From Poriferisodalis sp965262965 (GTDB taxonomy: Bacteria; Actinomycetota; Acidimicrobiia; Acidimicrobiales; Poriferisodalaceae), in the NCBI RefSeq assembly GCF_965262965.1, contig NZ_OZ253573.1, forward strand, positions 2,232,001 through 2,296,000: a stretch of DNA of 64,000 nt, in the 5' to 3' direction. Below are positions 17,326 to 27,081 of this stretch, piece by piece. A model generated the notes under the pieces. It made no database searches. It saw only the letters and a program-made list of their open reading frames with translations, and was not told the DNA's origin. The position numbers and the translations under genes were made by a program. Every line of letters begins with the position of its first letter. The first letter of the stretch is position 1.

Positions 17326-19815
17326 TCAGTTCGACTCCAACAACCAGAGCCCCACATCGATGGCTCCGCGCGCCATGTCGTAGCCAGGCTCGTCCGGCCA
17401 ACTCGCTCGCGCCTCCGTTACGCGCTCGCCCAATAGCCCACGTGCGACTGTCGGGATCTTTCCCTGGGCTGCCGCGAGCAGTAGCTCGGGTAGCAACAAG
17501 ACTTGTTCGGACGGTTCACCGCGTGCTTGATCGATAAGAAAGGCAACTGAGTCGAACGCCGACGCAGGACCACCGCTGTCGGACTCCCACCAGAGCTCGC
17601 CTGGATACAGCCAGCGGATAAGCGCGCACGTGATGATCGCGTCGAAGTAGGACCGCACCGCCCGGCCGAGTTCGAACATTACCCAGCGCGGCGCGGCGGA
17701 GGGCCGCGTCGAGAGCCGCGTGTGGTTGACAGCGGCGCCAATCGCTGCGTAGGCCGCCATGCAATCCAGTTGGGCGCCGTACAAAGAGCGGCCACGCACC
17801 CGCTCTTGGTGGATCGCAGGCTCGGACATTCCCCAGAAAACATGGGTGGGGTTCGGCCCCCCGCCTGCCACGCCGAACCGGGGGGACCAGTCGTCGTCAA
17901 CGTCTTGGTAGGTCAAGTGATATTGCAGAAACTGAAGACGGGACGATACGAAGTTGTGGCCGTGCTCGGAGAGCTGCGCTGTTGAGATGCCGGAGCGGTC
18001 GAGGAGACGGTATTCCTCCTGCAGCGGCGACTGCCACGGAAAGCAGCTCGTCCACAAGGACGACAATCGACCCGGGATGAACTGGTTCTGCATTGCCGAC
18101 CACTCGCGAGGCGATGTCGGTCGGCTATGAAGCACCAACGCGTCAACCCGGCGCTCTTGCTGCAGACTCAGCAGTTCATCGGCAACGGCGACCTTGATGT
18201 GCCTCAGCGTCAGACCGGTCACAGTTCCCCATGAGAAGATCAAGACCGACTGCTCGGAGGTGAGCTGGGAAAGCACCGCGCGCAAGTCAGGGTCGCCCTC
18301 GGCGAGGATCGGAACAAACTCGTCGATGTCAAGCGCACGCAACACCAACTGAAGGCTGCGGCGCAGATCCGTGGTGCCTTCACCGGCAAATCCAGGCAGC
18401 GGCACCTGCTTCAAGTCATTCTCGGCAGCCACGACCAAGCCGACGTTGGCCTCGGGCGGTACGACATAGCCACCTCTGCTCAACAACCGAATTCGCTGTG
18501 CATGAACCCACTCTTCGAGTCCTTCGTGAGACACGATCAGCTCGAAAATGGGCCGAACGGGCAGTGGGGTGCGTTTGCCGCGCGCAACCCTGCTGGCCGG
18601 ATGCGGGTTGGCCTCTATTGAAATTCCACCCGTCCGAGCGGCACGCTCCCAGAAGCTCTGAGCGTCCTGTGCGTAGTCGATGTCGGGCATGACCAAATGG
18701 GGCTCAGGCAAGGACATTGCGCCATAGCTGCGGGGATCGATGGCGACGATCTGCGCCTTTTCCGCGCTACCGCAGAGACCGCAGAAAGCGCCCATGCCGT
18801 CAATCTTGGGGCGCGCCAAGCCAAGCCACGTCGAGACACGCACAGGCGACTCCACGGCTGGCCCAAGAGCCATATCAAGCTGTGCAGCCCTGTCGACGAG
18901 CACCTCAAGCGCGCAGTGATCCACTCCAAGGCTCGCCACGGCTCGTTCGAGTTCGTCTAGGAGAAGCCGCTGCAAGCCGCCCGTGGAACTGACTGAGAGA
19001 AGTGCAAGCACTTGACTCGTCGACCCTTGCAGCACTGATTCGACGGTCCGACGAACGGTGGGTCGGCCGGATGGGTACTGCGGCAGAATCGCTGTCGGTC
19101 CTATCTCCTGACCATGCTGGCGAAGCACGTTGTCGATCTGTAGCACGAGGGGCGTAAGACCTGCAGTGTCGGCTACGACTCCAATTCCATCAACGAGGAA
19201 TGGCGTGAGCCAGCAGACAACGGCTGACACGTCTTCCGGACCATGAAACGCGTCGGCGGCGCGGACAAATACATCCGTGTGTTCACCGCTCGGCAAACGG
19301 TAGTGATAGGTCTTCGGCTCCCAAATCGCCTCGCGGGACTCGAGTAACGCTCGAAGTTCCAATGACCTCGCCTGTGCGCACAGCTCGGCATCATCGGCAA
19401 CAGTCGTCCTGGCCCACACGATCCTCGGTGGGCCGCCGAGTCGGTGCAGCAAGACGCCGAGATTCGAGACGCCCGAGGGGATGACCGGCTGACCGCCAGC
19501 GTTACCCGACAATCGATTGAGCCAAGTTTCGATTTCCTCGATGAACTCTTCGGCGGTTGCAGCGATCCACGGCCAACGCACGAGAACACAGTCCGTCGAT
19601 GACAGGTGCTGCAGTCGTTCCTGTATGGCGGCCGTCATCCGTTCGGGTAGTGCTGTTGCAGATCCTGAGCGGCCACGGCTCCTACCGTGCAGATCGACCA
19701 GCGTGAGCCCGAACGCTTGGCCATCGTCGCCGACGTTTACTGGTGCCTTGGCGAATGCCTCGTCCGACGAATCATCGATGTCGACGCGCAAGTAGCGGCC
19801 CGCTGTCGTCGCCAT
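17326..19815 (-). CDS. Large uncharacterised protein with degenerate phosphoribosyltransferase-like core (partner of GHKL ATPase)
   Basis: 829 residues, no signal peptide or membrane helix. I see an orotate-PRTase-like pattern at about residues 170-290. YHYRLPSGEHTDVFVRAADAF resembles the F-x-L-x-S-G-x-H-x-D-x-Y strand. VDGIGVVADTAGLTPL resembles the G-x-E-T-G-G-I-P loop. VLALLSVSSTGGLQ sits where the PRPP loop D-D-x-x-T-T-G-G is expected, but the two acidic residues are missing. A CxxC (FCGLCG, residues 345-348) follows, then IDPRSYG. The C-terminal ~350 residues are mixed and then helical, with no recognised family. The start is 22 bp after the stop of the ATPase gene, so the two form one operon. 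Catalysis is unproven; the PRTase call is by pattern only. Confidence 0.6.
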   Translation of the reverse strand: MATTAGRYLRVDIDDSSDEAFAKAPVNVGDDGQAFGLTLVDLHGRSRGRSGSATALPERMTAAIQERLQHLSSTDCVLVRWPWIAATAEEFIEEIETWLNRLSGNAGGQPVIPSGVSNLGVLLHRLGGPPRIVWARTTVADDAELCAQARSLELRALLESREAIWEPKTYHYRLPSGEHTDVFVRAADAFHGPEDVSAVVCWLTPFLVDGIGVVADTAGLTPLVLQIDNVLRQHGQEIGPTAILPQYPSGRPTVRRTVESVLQGSTSQVLALLSVSSTGGLQRLLLDELERAVASLGVDHCALEVLVDRAAQLDMALGPAVESPVRVSTWLGLARPKIDGMGAFCGLCGSAEKAQIVAIDPRSYGAMSLPEPHLVMPDIDYAQDAQSFWERAARTGGISIEANPHPASRVARGKRTPLPVRPIFELIVSHEGLEEWVHAQRIRLLSRGGYVVPPEANVGLVVAAENDLKQVPLPGFAGEGTTDLRRSLQLVLRALDIDEFVPILAEGDPDLRAVLSQLTSEQSVLIFSWGTVTGLTLRHIKVAVADELLSLQQERRVDALVLHSRPTSPREWSAMQNQFIPGRLSSLWTSCFPWQSPLQEEYRLLDRSGISTAQLSEHGHNFVSSRLQFLQYHLTYQDVDDDWSPRFGVAGGGPNPTHVFWGMSEPAIHQERVRGRSLYGAQLDCMAAYAAIGAAVNHTRLSTRPSAAPRWVMFELGRAVRSYFDAIITCALIRWLYPGELWWESDSGGPASAFDSVAFLIDQARGEPSEQVLLLPELLLAAAQGKIPTVARGLLGERVTEARASWPDEPGYDMARGAIDVGLWLLESN

Positions 19816-19837
19816 CGTCCGCCGTCGGACTCAGCCG

Positions 19838-20998
19838 CTACCGGGTGGCCGCTTCGGAGAACGTCAACTCCAGTTGATGCGGATCGTCGTCGGGCACCGT
19901 CACTTCCAATCCAAGCGAAACCCAAACGAGGGTGCCCCCCACGGGCAATTTTGGGACGGTGGAAACGGCCGGGGCCGCGTCACCGCTATGCCAGTCCAAG
20001 TACGTGGCCGCATCTGCTCCATCGCCGTTCGTCACGATGCAAATGCGGCTCGCGCCCCCGACGCCTCGGTCGCCCCAGGCGTACTCGCTGGCGATCTTGC
20101 GCACCAGATTCAGCCCCACTCCACGGCCGCCTACGCGACGTGGCAGATGACCCAGAATTGCGTCGCTCAGCGCTTCTTCGGAAGTGCGCTGTCGATCCTG
20201 ATAGAGGTCGTTAACACGATGCGGCAAGCCGGTGCCGTTATCGAGCACCGAGAAGTGCAGCCGATTGTGGCTCTCCCGGCCACCACCTAGCGTCACATAC
20301 ACCTGTCCCAACGAACAGCCTCGTGGCTCACGCCTCAAGGCTGCATGGTCCGGGACATTGACAACAATCTGGTAGAAGACCTCGAGGCAGTCGGCGAGTG
20401 TCTTCTGCATCTCCCTCGCGGAGTGCCCACCGAGTCGGCCGCTCAGCCAGCGTCCCGCGACCAGCGAGAGCTCGCGGTGCAGGCTTGCAGCAGGACGGTG
20501 GTGCGGATGTATCAGCGACAACAGATAGCGCTGAAAGGCTGCGCGTATTACCCAAGAATCTCGCTCAAGGTCGTGGGCACTCACCAGCGCTTCGCGCAAC
20601 ATTGCGGAGTCGTCTGGGTGAAACGAATGCGCCCACGCAATCTTCGTGTCGCCCCACTCGTCGGGTGTGCCGCCAGACCATTGAACTTGGTCGCGGTTGG
20701 CCAACGCGAAGAAAAAGCCGCCACGGGCTAGCTGCAGATTCAAGCCGCGCGACTCGGGCAGACTTACCGTCACTGGGACGTTGCGATAACGACCCACGAG
20801 CAAATTAGCCAACGTCATGACCGAGGGAATGAAGAGCCGTAGAGCTGATGGTCTGCTGGCCTCTGGGGCTGTTTCTTCCGACAAGTCGAGGTGAAATGTG
20901 CGGTCGTTGGTCTGTGCCCAGCGGAGCTCGAGTGCCAGCTCTGCGAGCGGTAGCGGATCCCACTTGGCCAGCAGCGCGGCCAACGTCGTGTGCGCCAC
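19838..20998 (-). CDS. STAS-like/GHKL-type ATPase, first gene of a two-gene module
   Basis: 386-residue soluble protein. Residues ~33-105 look like a STAS-like fold (FHLDLSEE, then VPVTVSLP and the RGGFFFALA end). Residues ~200-362 form a GHKL ATP-binding fold: N-box LEVFYQIVVNVPDHA (205-219), G1 box LDNGTGLP (252-259), G2 box GGRGVGLNLV (290-299) and final strand GGTLVWVSL. No dimerisation/phospho-acceptor histidine domain is visible, so it is not a classical histidine kinase. GTG start at 20998 with GGAGGAGGAG a few bases upstream, a very strong ribosome-binding site. It is followed after 22 bp by the PRTase-like gene. The function is unknown; nucleotide-dependent sensing or switching is inferred. 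Confidence 0.7.
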   Translation of the reverse strand: MAHTTLAALLAKWDPLPLAELALELRWAQTNDRTFHLDLSEETAPEASRPSALRLFIPSVMTLANLLVGRYRNVPVTVSLPESRGLNLQLARGGFFFALANRDQVQWSGGTPDEWGDTKIAWAHSFHPDDSAMLREALVSAHDLERDSWVIRAAFQRYLLSLIHPHHRPAASLHRELSLVAGRWLSGRLGGHSAREMQKTLADCLEVFYQIVVNVPDHAALRREPRGCSLGQVYVTLGGGRESHNRLHFSVLDNGTGLPHRVNDLYQDRQRTSEEALSDAILGHLPRRVGGRGVGLNLVRKIASEYAWGDRGVGGASRICIVTNGDGADAATYLDWHSGDAAPAVSTVPKLPVGGTLVWVSLGLEVTVPDDDPHQLELTFSEAATR

Positions 20999-21307
20999 GT
21001 GCTCCTCCTCCAGCAGGCTCTAACGAGGACGGTACCTTAGGTGCGACCAGCGAGACCGACACGAGATCGTTCCCCCGTCAGCACGGATCAGCCTCGCAGA
21101 CGCCGGGATACGTATGGGTCAAGGTCCAGGCCGCGACACCCAATTGCGCACGGCGTGAGGTGCGCAAGTACGGTACGAAGCTGCGCGAACCGCTCTCGGC
21201 GGTCTCGCACCGAAACAACGTCGCATCCAGTTCGCTGACCGGGCCATCCCGGCCGGCTGTGCCGCCGCTGCACACTGTCCCCCGAATGTCGCCCACAGGA
21301 GAAGCAC
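20999..21307. other. Intergenic region between divergent GHKL module and sdhCAB
   Basis: 309 bp without a credible gene. It holds the purine-rich ribosome-binding site of the GHKL gene at its left end and ACAGGAGAAG for sdhC at its right end. Both promoters must lie here, but I see no convincing -10/-35 pair or operator. Confidence 0.5.
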
Positions 21308-22138
21308 ATGGCGCCGACTGCCACGCAGCCCGCCGGTTCGGTTCCGGTGTTCAAGACCAGACACCCGTTGCCGTTCCCGCTGAACATCTACCAGTCAGCG
21401 GTCGGTCGCAAGTGGGTCATGGCGCTGACCGGCATCGGGCTCTTGGGCTTTGTCATCGTGCACATGATTGGCAACCTGCACATCTACGAGGGCCCCGCGC
21501 GGATGTACGAGTACGCCGAGACGCTGCGCGAGCTGGGCGGCGGCCTGGTGCCACGAACGCTGCTGCTGTGGGTGATGCGGGTCGGGCTTCTCGCCATGTT
21601 CGTGGTTCACCTGCATTCGGCGTACACGCTCAAGGAGCGCAGTCGCCTGGCCTCGGATCGAGCGGGCTTCGTGGGTGGCGCCAAGAAGTACGAATCCAAG
21701 CGCGACTACATCGCAGCCAACTACGCCTCACGCACCATGCGCTGGACCGGTCCGATCGTGGGCCTGTATGTGCTGTTCCACCTTGCCGACCTGACGTGGG
21801 GATGGTGGCTGGGTGATGCATATGTGCGGGGCAACCCGTACCACAACGTGGTCGAATCGCTGTCGTCGGTCCCGGTGGCGATCGTCTACGTCGTGGCCAA
21901 CGTGGCGCTTGCGGTGCACATCTTCCACGGCACCTGGAGCATGTTCCAAAGCCTCGGCGTGAACAACCCCCGCTACAACGGCCTGCGCCGCAATCTTGCG
22001 ACAGTGCTGGCCGGCGTGGTCCTGATCGGCAATCTGTCCTTCCCGATTCTGGTGCAAGCCGGCCTCGTCGACGAGGGCAACGCCAAGTGCAGCAGCGTCG
22101 ATCTCGAGTGTTTGGCCGAAGAGGCTGAGGCACATTAG
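21308..22138 (+). CDS. sdhC: Succinate dehydrogenase/fumarate reductase cytochrome b subunit (type B, SdhC)
   Basis: Membrane anchor and haem-binding subunit of complex II, 276 residues with five hydrophobic helices, the single-subunit (type B) anchor. Candidate haem ligands are histidines in helices: VIVHMIGNLHIY, MFVVHLHSAYT, YVLFHLADLTWGW and AVHIFHGTWSMFQSLG. Strong ribosome-binding site AGGAGAAG before the ATG. First gene of sdhCAB; its last codons lie in a 28-bp tandem duplication that runs up to the sdhA start. Confidence 0.93.
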   Translation: MAPTATQPAGSVPVFKTRHPLPFPLNIYQSAVGRKWVMALTGIGLLGFVIVHMIGNLHIYEGPARMYEYAETLRELGGGLVPRTLLLWVMRVGLLAMFVVHLHSAYTLKERSRLASDRAGFVGGAKKYESKRDYIAANYASRTMRWTGPIVGLYVLFHLADLTWGWWLGDAYVRGNPYHNVVESLSSVPVAIVYVVANVALAVHIFHGTWSMFQSLGVNNPRYNGLRRNLATVLAGVVLIGNLSFPILVQAGLVDEGNAKCSSVDLECLAEEAEAH

Positions 22139-22198
22139 ATGCAGCGAAGAGGCTGAGGCACACTAGATGCAGCGAAGACGCAGAGGCCCACTGAGATG
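22117..22198 (+). repeat. 28-bp tandem repeat spanning the sdhC stop and sdhA start
   Basis: Copy 1 (22117-22144) and copy 2 (22145-22172) match at 27 of 28 bases. A third, diverged copy (22173-22198) ends at the sdhA ATG. Each unit contains GAGG, a stop codon (TAG, TAG, TGA-like) and an ATG, so the stop/ribosome-binding-site/start cassette has been multiplied between the two genes. Confidence 0.85.
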
Positions 22199-24157
22199 GC
22201 GGCAGAAGGGACTGACGCGGCGATGAACGGTTCATCGAACGGCGTGCTTGACGACCGGGTGCCCGACGGGACAATGGCCGACAAGTGGACCAACCACAAG
22301 TTCTCCATGAAGCTGGTCAACCCCAACAACAAGCGCCGCTTCGAGATCATCGTGGTGGGCACCGGGCTGGCAGGCGCTTCCGCCGCGGCGTCGTTGTCCG
22401 AGCTGGGTTACCGGGTCAAGGCGTTCACGTTCCACGACTCGCCCCGCCGGGCGCACTCGATTGCAGCCCAAGGCGGCATCAATGCCGCGAAGAACTACAC
22501 CAACGACGGCGACTCGGTACACCGGCTCTTCTACGACACCGTCAAGGGCGGCGACTACCGCAGCCGTGAGGCCAACGTGCACCGTCTGGCCGAGGTGTCG
22601 ACGAACATCATCGACCAGTGCGCGGCGCAGGGCGTGCCGTTCGCCCGCGAGTACGGTGGCCTGCTCGACAACCGCTCCTTCGGCGGGGCACAGGTCAGCC
22701 GGACGTTCTACGCCCGTGGCCAGACCGGCCAGCAGTTGCTGCTGGGTGCCTACCAGGCGCTCGCAAGGCAGGTCGCAGCCGGCGGTGTCGAGTTGTACAC
22801 CCGCAGCGAGATGCTGGATCTGGTCACCAAGGACGGCCGAGCCTGCGGCATCGTCACCCGCGACCTCGTCTCGGGCGAGATTGCGGCGCACTCCGCGCAT
22901 GCGGTGGTGCTGGCAACCGGCGGCTACGGCAACGTCTACTACCTGTCCACCAACGCCATGGCGTGCAACGTCACAGCGGCGTGGCGGGCGCACCGGCGGG
23001 GGGCGTACTTCGCCAACGCCTGCTACACGCAGATCCACCCCACCTGCATCCCGGCCAGCGACGAGTTCCAGTCGAAGCTGACGCTCATGTCCGAGTCGCT
23101 GCGCAATGACGGTCGGATCTGGGTGCCCGAGGCGATGGACGATGCCCGCTCGACCGAGAAGATCCCCGAAGGCGAGCGCGACTACTACCTCGAGCGCAAG
23201 TACCCGGCGTTCGGCAACTTGGTGCCGCGTGACGTGGCCAGCCGCAACGCCAAGACCGTCGTGGACCAAGGCAAGGGCGTCGGGCCGCTTCGCAACGGCG
23301 TCTACCTCGACTTCTCCGAAGTGATCGGCCGCGACGGACAAACGGCGGTGGCGACCAAGTACGGAAACCTCTTTGACATGTACGAGCGCATCACCGGTGA
23401 GAACCCCTATGAGGTGCCGATGCGGATCTACCCGGCCATCCACTACACGATGGGCGGACTCTGGGTCGACTACCACCTCATGACCACGGTCCCGTGCTGC
23501 TACGCGATCGGCGAAGCCAACTTCTCCGATCACGGCGCCAACCGGCTGGGTGCGTCAGCGCTGATGCAGGGGCTCGCGGACGGCTACTTCGTGCTGCCCT
23601 ACACGATCGGCGACGACCTCGCCGGCCGGCTGGGCGAGCCGGTGGTGGCGGCGGACGATCCGGTGTTCACCGAGGCGGTGGCCGGCGTCGCCGATGCCAC
23701 GCAACGGTTCCTGTCGATCGGCGGGACCCGCTCGGTGGACTGGTTCCATCGCGAGCTCGGCCAGATCGTGTGGGACTACATCGGCATGGAGCGCTCTCGG
23801 GAAGGCCTCGAGAAGGCGCTCTCGGAGATCCCAGCGCTCGAAGCCGAGTTCTGGGCAGACCTCCGGGTGCCCGGCTCGGGCGCAACGCTCAATTCGGGCC
23901 TCGAGAAGGCGGGCCGGGTGGCCGACTTCTTCGAGCTCGCCAAGCTGATGGCGCGAGACGCATTGCTGCGCGAGGAGAGCTGTGGCGGGCACTTCCGGGC
24001 AGAGCACCAGACACCCGACGGCGAAGCGCAGCGCGATGACGAGAACTTCGCACACGTCGCCGCATGGGAATGGCATGGCGCTGACACCGTCCAGACCCGT
24101 CACGCCGAGGAGTTGGAGTTCGAAGAGGTGGCACTGACACAGCGGAGCTACAAGTGA
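22196..24157 (+). CDS. sdhA: Succinate dehydrogenase flavoprotein subunit
   Basis: FAD-binding catalytic subunit of complex II (succinate-fumarate interconversion), 653 residues. Seen: dinucleotide fold VVGTGLAGASAAASLSELG at about residue 52, the FAD-linking histidine context RRAHSIAAQGGINAAKNY, HPTCIPASDEF, and the active-site/FAD region YPAIHYTMGGLWVDYH plus EANFSDHGANRLGASALMQGLADGYF. Length and the long C-terminal helical domain fit the type-B enzymes of actinobacteria and Bacteroidetes. ATG at 22196 lies in the third copy of the junction repeat. Its stop overlaps sdhB by 4 bp. Confidence 0.95.
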   Translation: MAAEGTDAAMNGSSNGVLDDRVPDGTMADKWTNHKFSMKLVNPNNKRRFEIIVVGTGLAGASAAASLSELGYRVKAFTFHDSPRRAHSIAAQGGINAAKNYTNDGDSVHRLFYDTVKGGDYRSREANVHRLAEVSTNIIDQCAAQGVPFAREYGGLLDNRSFGGAQVSRTFYARGQTGQQLLLGAYQALARQVAAGGVELYTRSEMLDLVTKDGRACGIVTRDLVSGEIAAHSAHAVVLATGGYGNVYYLSTNAMACNVTAAWRAHRRGAYFANACYTQIHPTCIPASDEFQSKLTLMSESLRNDGRIWVPEAMDDARSTEKIPEGERDYYLERKYPAFGNLVPRDVASRNAKTVVDQGKGVGPLRNGVYLDFSEVIGRDGQTAVATKYGNLFDMYERITGENPYEVPMRIYPAIHYTMGGLWVDYHLMTTVPCCYAIGEANFSDHGANRLGASALMQGLADGYFVLPYTIGDDLAGRLGEPVVAADDPVFTEAVAGVADATQRFLSIGGTRSVDWFHRELGQIVWDYIGMERSREGLEKALSEIPALEAEFWADLRVPGSGATLNSGLEKAGRVADFFELAKLMARDALLREESCGGHFRAEHQTPDGEAQRDDENFAHVAAWEWHGADTVQTRHAEELEFEEVALTQRSYK

Positions 24158-24966
24158 GCGGCGGAACATCCGACCAGAGCAGCCAGAGCAGCCACGGCGG
24201 CGTGCTGAATTTCACCTTGCGAGTGTGGCGTCAAGAGGGCGCCGATGCGAAGGGCCGATTCGAGACCTATGACGCGCCGAACGTCAGCGAGGACATGTCG
24301 TTCCTCGAGCTGCTCGATGTGATCAACGAGCGGCTGATTGCCGACGGCAAGGTACCGATCGAGTTCGATCACGACTGCCGCGAGGGCATCTGCGGCATGT
24401 GCAGCCTGATGATCAACGGGCGGGCGCATGGCCACGAGAAAGCCACGACAACGTGCCAGCTGCACATGCGCAAGTTCTCCGACGGCGACACCATCACCGT
24501 CGAGCCCTTCCGCGCGAAGGCATTCCCGGTGGTGCGCGACCTCGTGGTCGACCGCAGCTCGTTCGATCGCATCATCGAGGCCGGCGGCTACATCTCGGTG
24601 AACACCGGTGCGGCTGGCGACGCCAATCTCACGCCGGTGCCCAAGGACGCCGCGGAGACGGCGTTCGACGCAGCGGCGTGCATCGGGTGCGGTGCCTGCG
24701 TGGCGGCGTGCCCGAACTCGGCGGCGCAATTGTTCACCTCGGCCAAGCTGGCGCACCTCAACCTGGTCCCCCAGGGCCAGCCGCAGCGCTGGGAGCGCAC
24801 CGAATCGATGGTCGAGACCATGGAGCAGTACTTCGGCTCATGCACCAATCACGGGGAGTGCACCGAGGCCTGCCCCAAGGAGATCAGCCTCGACTTCATC
24901 GCGTTCATGAACCGCGACTACGTCAAGGCCAAGATCAAGAACCGCAAGCTCGCCGGGCAGCACTAG
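24154..24966 (+). CDS. sdhB: Succinate dehydrogenase iron-sulfur subunit
   Basis: Electron-transfer subunit of complex II, 270 residues. The [2Fe-2S] cysteines are in CREGICGMC with the fourth in TTTCQLH. The [4Fe-4S] ligands are in CIGCGACVAACP, and the [3Fe-4S] region is CTNHGECTEACPKEI. GTG start at 24154 overlaps the sdhA stop (GTGA), so the genes are translationally coupled. End of the sdhCAB operon; the next gene starts 59 bp on. Confidence 0.95.
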   Translation: MSGGTSDQSSQSSHGGVLNFTLRVWRQEGADAKGRFETYDAPNVSEDMSFLELLDVINERLIADGKVPIEFDHDCREGICGMCSLMINGRAHGHEKATTTCQLHMRKFSDGDTITVEPFRAKAFPVVRDLVVDRSSFDRIIEAGGYISVNTGAAGDANLTPVPKDAAETAFDAAACIGCGACVAACPNSAAQLFTSAKLAHLNLVPQGQPQRWERTESMVETMEQYFGSCTNHGECTEACPKEISLDFIAFMNRDYVKAKIKNRKLAGQH

Positions 24967-25025
24967 TCCACGCGGCGCGTTCGCGGAGCGTCAGTAAACG
25001 GACAGAGCGATAGCGTGCCGCTCTC

Positions 25026-27003
25026 GTGAACAGAGTTCACCGATTCATGATTTCAATTTCGACGGTGAGGCGTCAGAGCCGGCGCTCCAGTCAAACAGCA
25101 CGGGCTGCGCTCGCGCTGGTTGCTGCGCTGGCCGTCGTTGCGCCCGCGGTGCCGCCGGCGGCAGCAGAGGCGCCGTCGAACCAGGTGCGCTACGGGACGA
25201 ACCTGACGCTGGTTGTGGCGAATTGCCCGAGCCCAGCCGACAACGCAGTCGCTCAGGCACTGGCGCATCACGCCCGCAACGCCGCAGCGGTGTGCATCGA
25301 GTCCGACGGCCTGTCGCCGGAAACCGCGGCCCTTAGAGGATGCGCCAATAGGCGCTGACCTGCGAAAACACTGGCTTCGGCTGTTGGCCGGGGAGGGGTC
25401 TGACCAGCGTCTTTGCTGCCGGGGTCCGATATCTCCCTCAATCTGCGCTACAGACCGCTCACCTATCCGCGCGGCCTCTTATCGCCGAATTTGCGCCAGA
25501 CCGCGTTCTGGTCGTGGGCGGCGAATCTGCGGTGCTGCCCGCGGCGATGGACGAGTTGACCGCAGCCGTTTGCGCGGCATGCCGCTGGACCGTGGTCGAG
25601 CGCCTCGGCGGAACCAGCCGGGTCGAGACCGCTGCGGCGGCCGCGCGCGCTGCACTGGAGCGCCCTGAGGTCGCAGGCCCGAACACGGTGACCCTGATCG
25701 TGGCGAATGGCTGGAACAGCGCCAATGTCCGCACCGCCGCGACCGCCTCGCTGATCGCCGACTACCGACCGGCGCGTGTCGTGATCGTGGGCCTCGCTGA
25801 CGACGTGGGCTCGGCCACAGAAACGGCGGTTGAGGCGGCACTCGATGACATCGCGAAGATCATCGAAATCGAGCGGGTCGCCGACGCCGGCGAACCGCGG
25901 GCGACGATCCCCGAAACGTCCCCGTCCGTCCCCACGGCGCGCGCGATCTTCACGGCGGTCCGCCAAGGTGAACGCAGCCGCGTACCTTCAGGCGACACCT
26001 CACTTCCCTACGTGGGGATCAGCAAGGCCGCGTGTGGGTCTGGGTGGGGTGAGCGCCTATGGACCATGCGCGCCGATGGCTCAGACCGCCAGTTGCGCTC
26101 GGATGACCACAACGGATGGTCGTGGAATCCGCGCGACGGCAGTTTGGGTTGGCCGAGGTCGACGGTCGCCTGATTGTCTCCACCGTCGACGGCGACACAA
26201 ACGTCCTGTTCGAGCCAGCTGGATATCCGGTCTGGTCGCCCGACGGCAACGGCGTCGTCGCCTTCGAGCTCAGCGACAGCGACGGCAATGGTCGCGTGGA
26301 TCGCATCGAGGCGTACGTCGCCGAATCGGACGGCCGCCGAATCCGCAGCCTCGGTCGCGTCGCCTACCGCACCCTGCTGTTCGCGAACGTGCCCGGTGCC
26401 TTTTGGTCGCCCGATGGACAGCACTTCGCGTACGTCGGGCTGATCACCGACCCCGACACGGGAGCCACGACGTCACGCGCACATATCGAGTCCATGGATT
26501 CCAACGCGCCCGTGCTCACACTCGGCGATGACGTCACGTTCTTCGGCTGGTCGCCGGACGGACGGCACATCACCTACGGCACGTCGAGCGACTGCGATGG
26601 CGACGGCCGCGACGACAGTCAGAATCTTTGGATCGCAAAGCCCGACGGTGGAAGCGCACGTGACTTGGGGCTCATCGACCGCATTCAATGGCGCTCCGTT
26701 CAGCTGTGGTCGCCTGACGGCACCCACATCGCGTACGAAGCACTCGACGGGGAGCTGTTGTGGTCGCCCGACGGGTCCTACGTGGCCTACACCGCAGTGT
26801 TGCGTGACGCCGACGGCAATCGTGCCGGCACCCAGCCTCGCATCGAACGATCCAACGGAATCGGCGGTTCGGGGGTCATCGAGGAGAACGGCAATCTCCT
26901 CGAGTGGTCTCGGGGGGGTGAGCGTGTGGCCTACGTCGCGCACTACGACGACGACAGCAACGGTGTTGTGGATCGTCGAGCGCTGCGCGTGCACACCGGT
27001 TGA
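25026..27003 (+). pseudogene. Broken secreted cell-wall-binding / beta-propeller protein
   Basis: One ancestral gene is spread over three frames. 25026-~25330 encodes a Sec signal peptide (ALALVAALAVVAPAVPPAAAEAP) and the start of a cell-wall-binding-repeat-2-like domain. The homologous reading then passes through a second frame (LEDAPIGADLRKHW, ~25335-25395) into a third frame (25395-~26145) with VLVVGGESAVLPAAM and RLGGTSRVETAAAAARAAL, typical of that family. Near 26145 it shifts again into 26116-27003, which carries repeated SPDG blades (VWSPDGNG, FWSPDGQHF, GWSPDGRH, LWSPDGTH) of a WD40/TolB-like propeller with Asp-rich DSDGNGRVD calcium-type loops. Three frameshifts imply decay, or sequencing error. 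Confidence 0.75.
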
Positions 27004-27081
27004 TGACCGACGTCGCCTGGGGTGAGTGGCAGCCACGCTGATCCGGCCCGCGCTGATCGTCACTGGTCAACGCAGTACCGG

